From Halalkalicoccus tibetensis (lineage in GTDB: Archaea; Halobacteriota; Halobacteria; Halobacteriales; Halalkalicoccaceae): 64,000 nt of DNA. Made by a program: the position numbers and the translations under genes. Below, in pieces: positions 61,847-64,000 of this stretch. The stretch lies in NCBI RefSeq assembly GCF_037996645.1, contig NZ_JBBMXV010000002.1, positions 62,001 through 126,000 of the forward strand, in the 5' to 3' direction. Below the pieces are notes generated by a model. It worked only from the letters and a program-made list of their open reading frames with translations, did no database searches and had not been told where the DNA came from. Numbering within the stretch: the first letter of the stretch is position 1; each line of letters starts with the position of its first letter.

Positions 61847-62572
61847 TTAGTCCACCCCGTAGCCCTCCTCCTCGAGAAGCTCGTTCAAGTCCGCGCGCAC
61901 CCGCTCGCCGGTCTCGCGATCGGGGGCGGTCGTCACCACCCTGTTCTCCTGAACGCTCGAACCGTCCCGCAACAGCAAGCGAACGTTGCCGTTCGCGCCC
62001 GCGCGGGTCGCCTTCGCGCGCAGCCCCGAGCGCGAGCCGCTGCCGCCGGCGTCGATCGGCCCCGGGATCACCTTCTTGACGTGGGGATGGCCCGCGACGT
62101 GGTGGATGGCCTTCACCCCTCCCCGTCCCCCGATCAGCGTCGAGTGGCTCCCGCCGATCTTCTCCTTCGGGGGCGTGTCGACGACCGTGAGCGCTGGCTC
62201 GCCGATCCGGCCGCGCACGGCCTCGACGGGGTCGTCGTCGGAGACGCGATAGAAGTCGTAGTGCAGTTGTGCGCGGATCTCGCGAAGGACGTCCCGGTCG
62301 CCGGCGGCGTAGACCTCGTTGGGGCGTTTTCGCTGGATCTCGTCGGCCACCCGTCCCGCGAAGTTCCGGCGCTCGACGACCTCGGCGGGGTCGCCCGACT
62401 CGGGGACCGTCGTGATCGTCGTCTCGCCGAGCACCTCCTCGCCGTCGAGCATCGTCAGCGTGACCCGGTCCCGGGAGATCTCGCAGACCACGCCGTCGGT
62501 GTTCGCGGAACGACAGACCAGGCAGTAATCGCCCGGTTTGTCGAGCTCCGAGTGGCACTCGCGACACCGCAT
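61847..62572 (-). CDS. Zinc-ribbon protein with DUF2103 domain
   Basis: This 241-residue protein starts at ATG 62572 with a zinc ribbon (Cys3, Cys6, Cys17, Cys20; MRCRECHSELDKPGDYCLVC). The middle is alpha/beta, and the end (LIGGRGGVKAIHHVAGHPHVKKVIPGPIDAG) is the DUF2103 metal-binding region. The family is thought to bind nucleic acid or metal. It lies 75 nt upstream of L37Ae in the same operon. Confidence 0.8.
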   Translation of the reverse strand: MRCRECHSELDKPGDYCLVCRSANTDGVVCEISRDRVTLTMLDGEEVLGETTITTVPESGDPAEVVERRNFAGRVADEIQRKRPNEVYAAGDRDVLREIRAQLHYDFYRVSDDDPVEAVRGRIGEPALTVVDTPPKEKIGGSHSTLIGGRGGVKAIHHVAGHPHVKKVIPGPIDAGGSGSRSGLRAKATRAGANGNVRLLLRDGSSVQENRVVTTAPDRETGERVRADLNELLEEEGYGVD

Positions 62573-62649
62573 CGCTTTCCCTACCCCGCCGCGGAATAAA
62601 ACCCGACCGCTTCCGACAGCCATTCGGCATGGGACGTCGAGGGGGTGGT

Positions 62650-63417
62650 ATGGAACCGGAGCTCCCCCCGATCGGCCTCGGGACGATGGGCATCGAGGAC
62701 CCCGACACGGTCGCGCGGGCGATCGAGCTGGGCTATCGCCACCTCGACACCGCACAGATCTACGAGAACGAGGACGTGGTCGGCGAGGGGATCTCCCGCG
62801 CGGACGTGCCCCGCGAGGAGCTCACGGTGGCGACGAAGGTCTGGGCCGACAGCCTCGCGCCCGCGGACGTCCACCGGAGTACGGAGGAGAGCCTCGGCGA
62901 ACTGGGCCTCGACTCCGTAGAGCTGCTCTACGTCCACCGCCCGATCGAGGCCTACGACCCCGAGGAAACGCTGCCTGCGTTCGATTCGCTTCGTGAGGAC
63001 GGGCTGATCGAGCACGTCGGCCTGAGCAACTTCACTACTACCCAGCTCGAGAAGGCTCGTGGGATCCTCGAGGCGCCGATCGCCGCTCACCAGGTCGAGT
63101 ACCACCCGTTCTACTGGGAGGAGGAGCTCCTCGATTTCGCCCGCGAGGACGGCCACGCGCTCGTCGCGTACTCGCCGCTCGCTCAGGGAGAGGTGTTCGA
63201 CGACCCGGTCTTAGAGGAGATCGCCGCGGAGCACGGGGCCAGCGAGGCGCAGGTCGCCCTCGCGTGGCTCGCGGGGACGGAGGGCGTCGTCCCGATCCCG
63301 AAGGCGAGCAGCGAGGAGCACTTGAAGGCGAACCTCGCGGCCGCGGAGATCGAGCTCACCGAGGAGGAACGCGGGCGGATCGACGGGATCGAGGACGCGG
63401 AGAAGCTGTTCGAGTAA
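62650..63417 (+). CDS. Aldo/keto reductase (AKR, 2,5-diketogluconate reductase-like)
   Basis: This 255-residue barrel enzyme has the catalytic tetrad Asp (YRHLDTAQIYENED), Tyr (IYENE), Lys (VATKVW) and His (LLYVHRPIEAYD), with VPIPKASSEEHLKAN contacting NADPH. It is shorter than the 34769 enzyme and of the other AKR subgroup. ATG 62650 is chosen over the upstream frame, which adds only Gly/Arg residues. Confidence 0.88.
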   Translation: MEPELPPIGLGTMGIEDPDTVARAIELGYRHLDTAQIYENEDVVGEGISRADVPREELTVATKVWADSLAPADVHRSTEESLGELGLDSVELLYVHRPIEAYDPEETLPAFDSLREDGLIEHVGLSNFTTTQLEKARGILEAPIAAHQVEYHPFYWEEELLDFAREDGHALVAYSPLAQGEVFDDPVLEEIAAEHGASEAQVALAWLAGTEGVVPIPKASSEEHLKANLAAAEIELTEEERGRIDGIEDAEKLFE

Positions 63418-63454
63418 TAAAGCTTCAAACGGGCGCCGGGGGTAGTTCGGGAGA

Positions 63455-64000
63455 GTGGACGACGACGTGCGAGAGGGCGGGCTCCGGGCGCGGGTGTGGT
63501 CGGTCTGGCGGCGCGTCTTCGGCCTGTCGTGGCCGGTGATGGCCGAGCAGACGCTGCGGACGCTGATGCGGACGACCGACATCGTCGTCGCCGGCTTCTT
63601 CTCGCCGGCGGCGGTGGCCGCGGTCGGCCTGGCGGACGTCTACGCCCGCCTGCCGCTGTGGCTCGGGCTGGGCGTCGGCGACGGCGCGATCGCGCTGTCG
63701 AGCCAGGACACCGGCAGCGGCGCCGACGCCAACCGGGATCAGGCGGTCACCTGGGCGATCACGATCGGGATCGTCGTCGGCCTGCCGTTCGTGCTGTTCG
63801 GCCTGCTCTTTAGTTATACGGCGATCGAGGTGCTCGGCGCCGAAAGCGAGGTCGTGCGGATCGGCGGGCTGTATCTCGCGGTCGTGCTGATCAGCGCGCC
63901 GGCCTACCACCTCACGCTGATCGGCGCGCGCTCGATCCAGGGGACCGGCGACACCCGCACCCCGATGTACGTCAACGGGGCCGCGAACGTCCTGAACATC
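63455..64000 (+). CDS. MATE family efflux transporter (3' truncated by window)
   Basis: The frame runs off the window after 182 codons. GTG 63455 begins a short polar leader, then helices: VFGLSWPVMAEQTLRTLMRTTDIVVAG, WAITIGIVVGLPFVLFGLLF and IGGLYLAVVLISAPAYHLTLIG. The RSIQGTGDTRTPMYVNGAANVLNI segment is the MATE signature. It exports drugs or metabolites using Na+ or H+ gradients. Confidence 0.9.
   Translation, partial: MDDDVREGGLRARVWSVWRRVFGLSWPVMAEQTLRTLMRTTDIVVAGFFSPAAVAAVGLADVYARLPLWLGLGVGDGAIALSSQDTGSGADANRDQAVTWAITIGIVVGLPFVLFGLLFSYTAIEVLGAESEVVRIGGLYLAVVLISAPAYHLTLIGARSIQGTGDTRTPMYVNGAANVLNI

Overview
The window is a gene-dense stretch of a haloarchaeal (class Halobacteria) chromosome. 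The evidence is high GC with strongly GC-biased third codon positions, very acidic proteins, AT-rich TATA-type promoters about 25-30 nt before many start codons (leaderless transcription), twin-arginine signals on secreted proteins, and archaeal information-processing genes (Spt5, SecE, Rpo12, L37Ae, prefoldin beta, Pcc1, Get3, NcsA, DTD2-type deacylase). Haloarchaea-specific families (HalOD1, CdrS/CdrL, DUF373) agree. I cannot name the genus. I saw no rRNA, CRISPR array, integrase, transposase or replication origin.

Layout. 1-15 kb: metabolism and DNA repair: DJ-1-like protein, an AMP-binding fragment with an in-frame stop, acetyl-CoA synthetase, a small HTH/membrane pair, PolX, AN1-rhomboid fusion, endonuclease V, SDR, glycerate kinase, M24 peptidase, Get3, ZIP transporter, aminotransferase. 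15-24 kb: PncC, PHP protein, spt5-secE, a two-gene envelope cassette, ftsZ1, D-aminoacyl-tRNA deacylase, aroE. 24-36 kb: regulators, nucleotidyltransferases, Dph6, DUF373-SppA, coiled-coil protein, endonuclease IV, NcsA, aldo/keto reductase. 36-39 kb: the cell-division locus cdrL-cdrS-ftsZ2 and tRNA-Tyr. 39-46 kb: a TagB-like glycerophosphotransferase with a metallophosphoesterase, a ComEC-like metallo-beta-lactamase lipoprotein with DUF3006, dihydrolipoyl dehydrogenase, and a creatinase-like M24 protein. 46.5-54.7 kb: a cobamide salvage and assembly cluster (HAD phosphatase, CbiB, CobS, CobY, CobD, CbiZ, adenosyltransferase, CbiP). 54.8-64 kb: tRNA-Ser, HalOD1, LeuA/CimA, DUF192, zinc/HNH-like protein, Tat alkaline phosphatase, GMP synthase glutaminase, a translation/transcription/chaperone operon (DUF2103-L37Ae-Rpo12-Pcc1-prefoldin-DUF3194), aldo/keto reductase, and the start of a MATE transporter.

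The genes that most clearly work together are the cobamide cluster, where the overlapping genes cover amidohydrolysis, cobyric acid amidation, aminopropanol attachment, GTP activation, lower-ligand transfer and adenosylation. The cdrL-cdrS-ftsZ2 unit has a striking GTAAGAC inverted-repeat operator set in front of cdrS. Both division tubulins, FtsZ1 and FtsZ2, lie in this one window.

The least explained items are: the envelope cassette at 18324-20872 (polytopic protein plus His-rich, internally duplicated Tat lipoprotein), inserted between secE and ftsZ1; mirror-image core promoters at 18256-18304; short palindromes inside ncsA and at the end of spt5; an L37Ae lacking its zinc-finger cysteines; and an M24 protein lacking three metal ligands.
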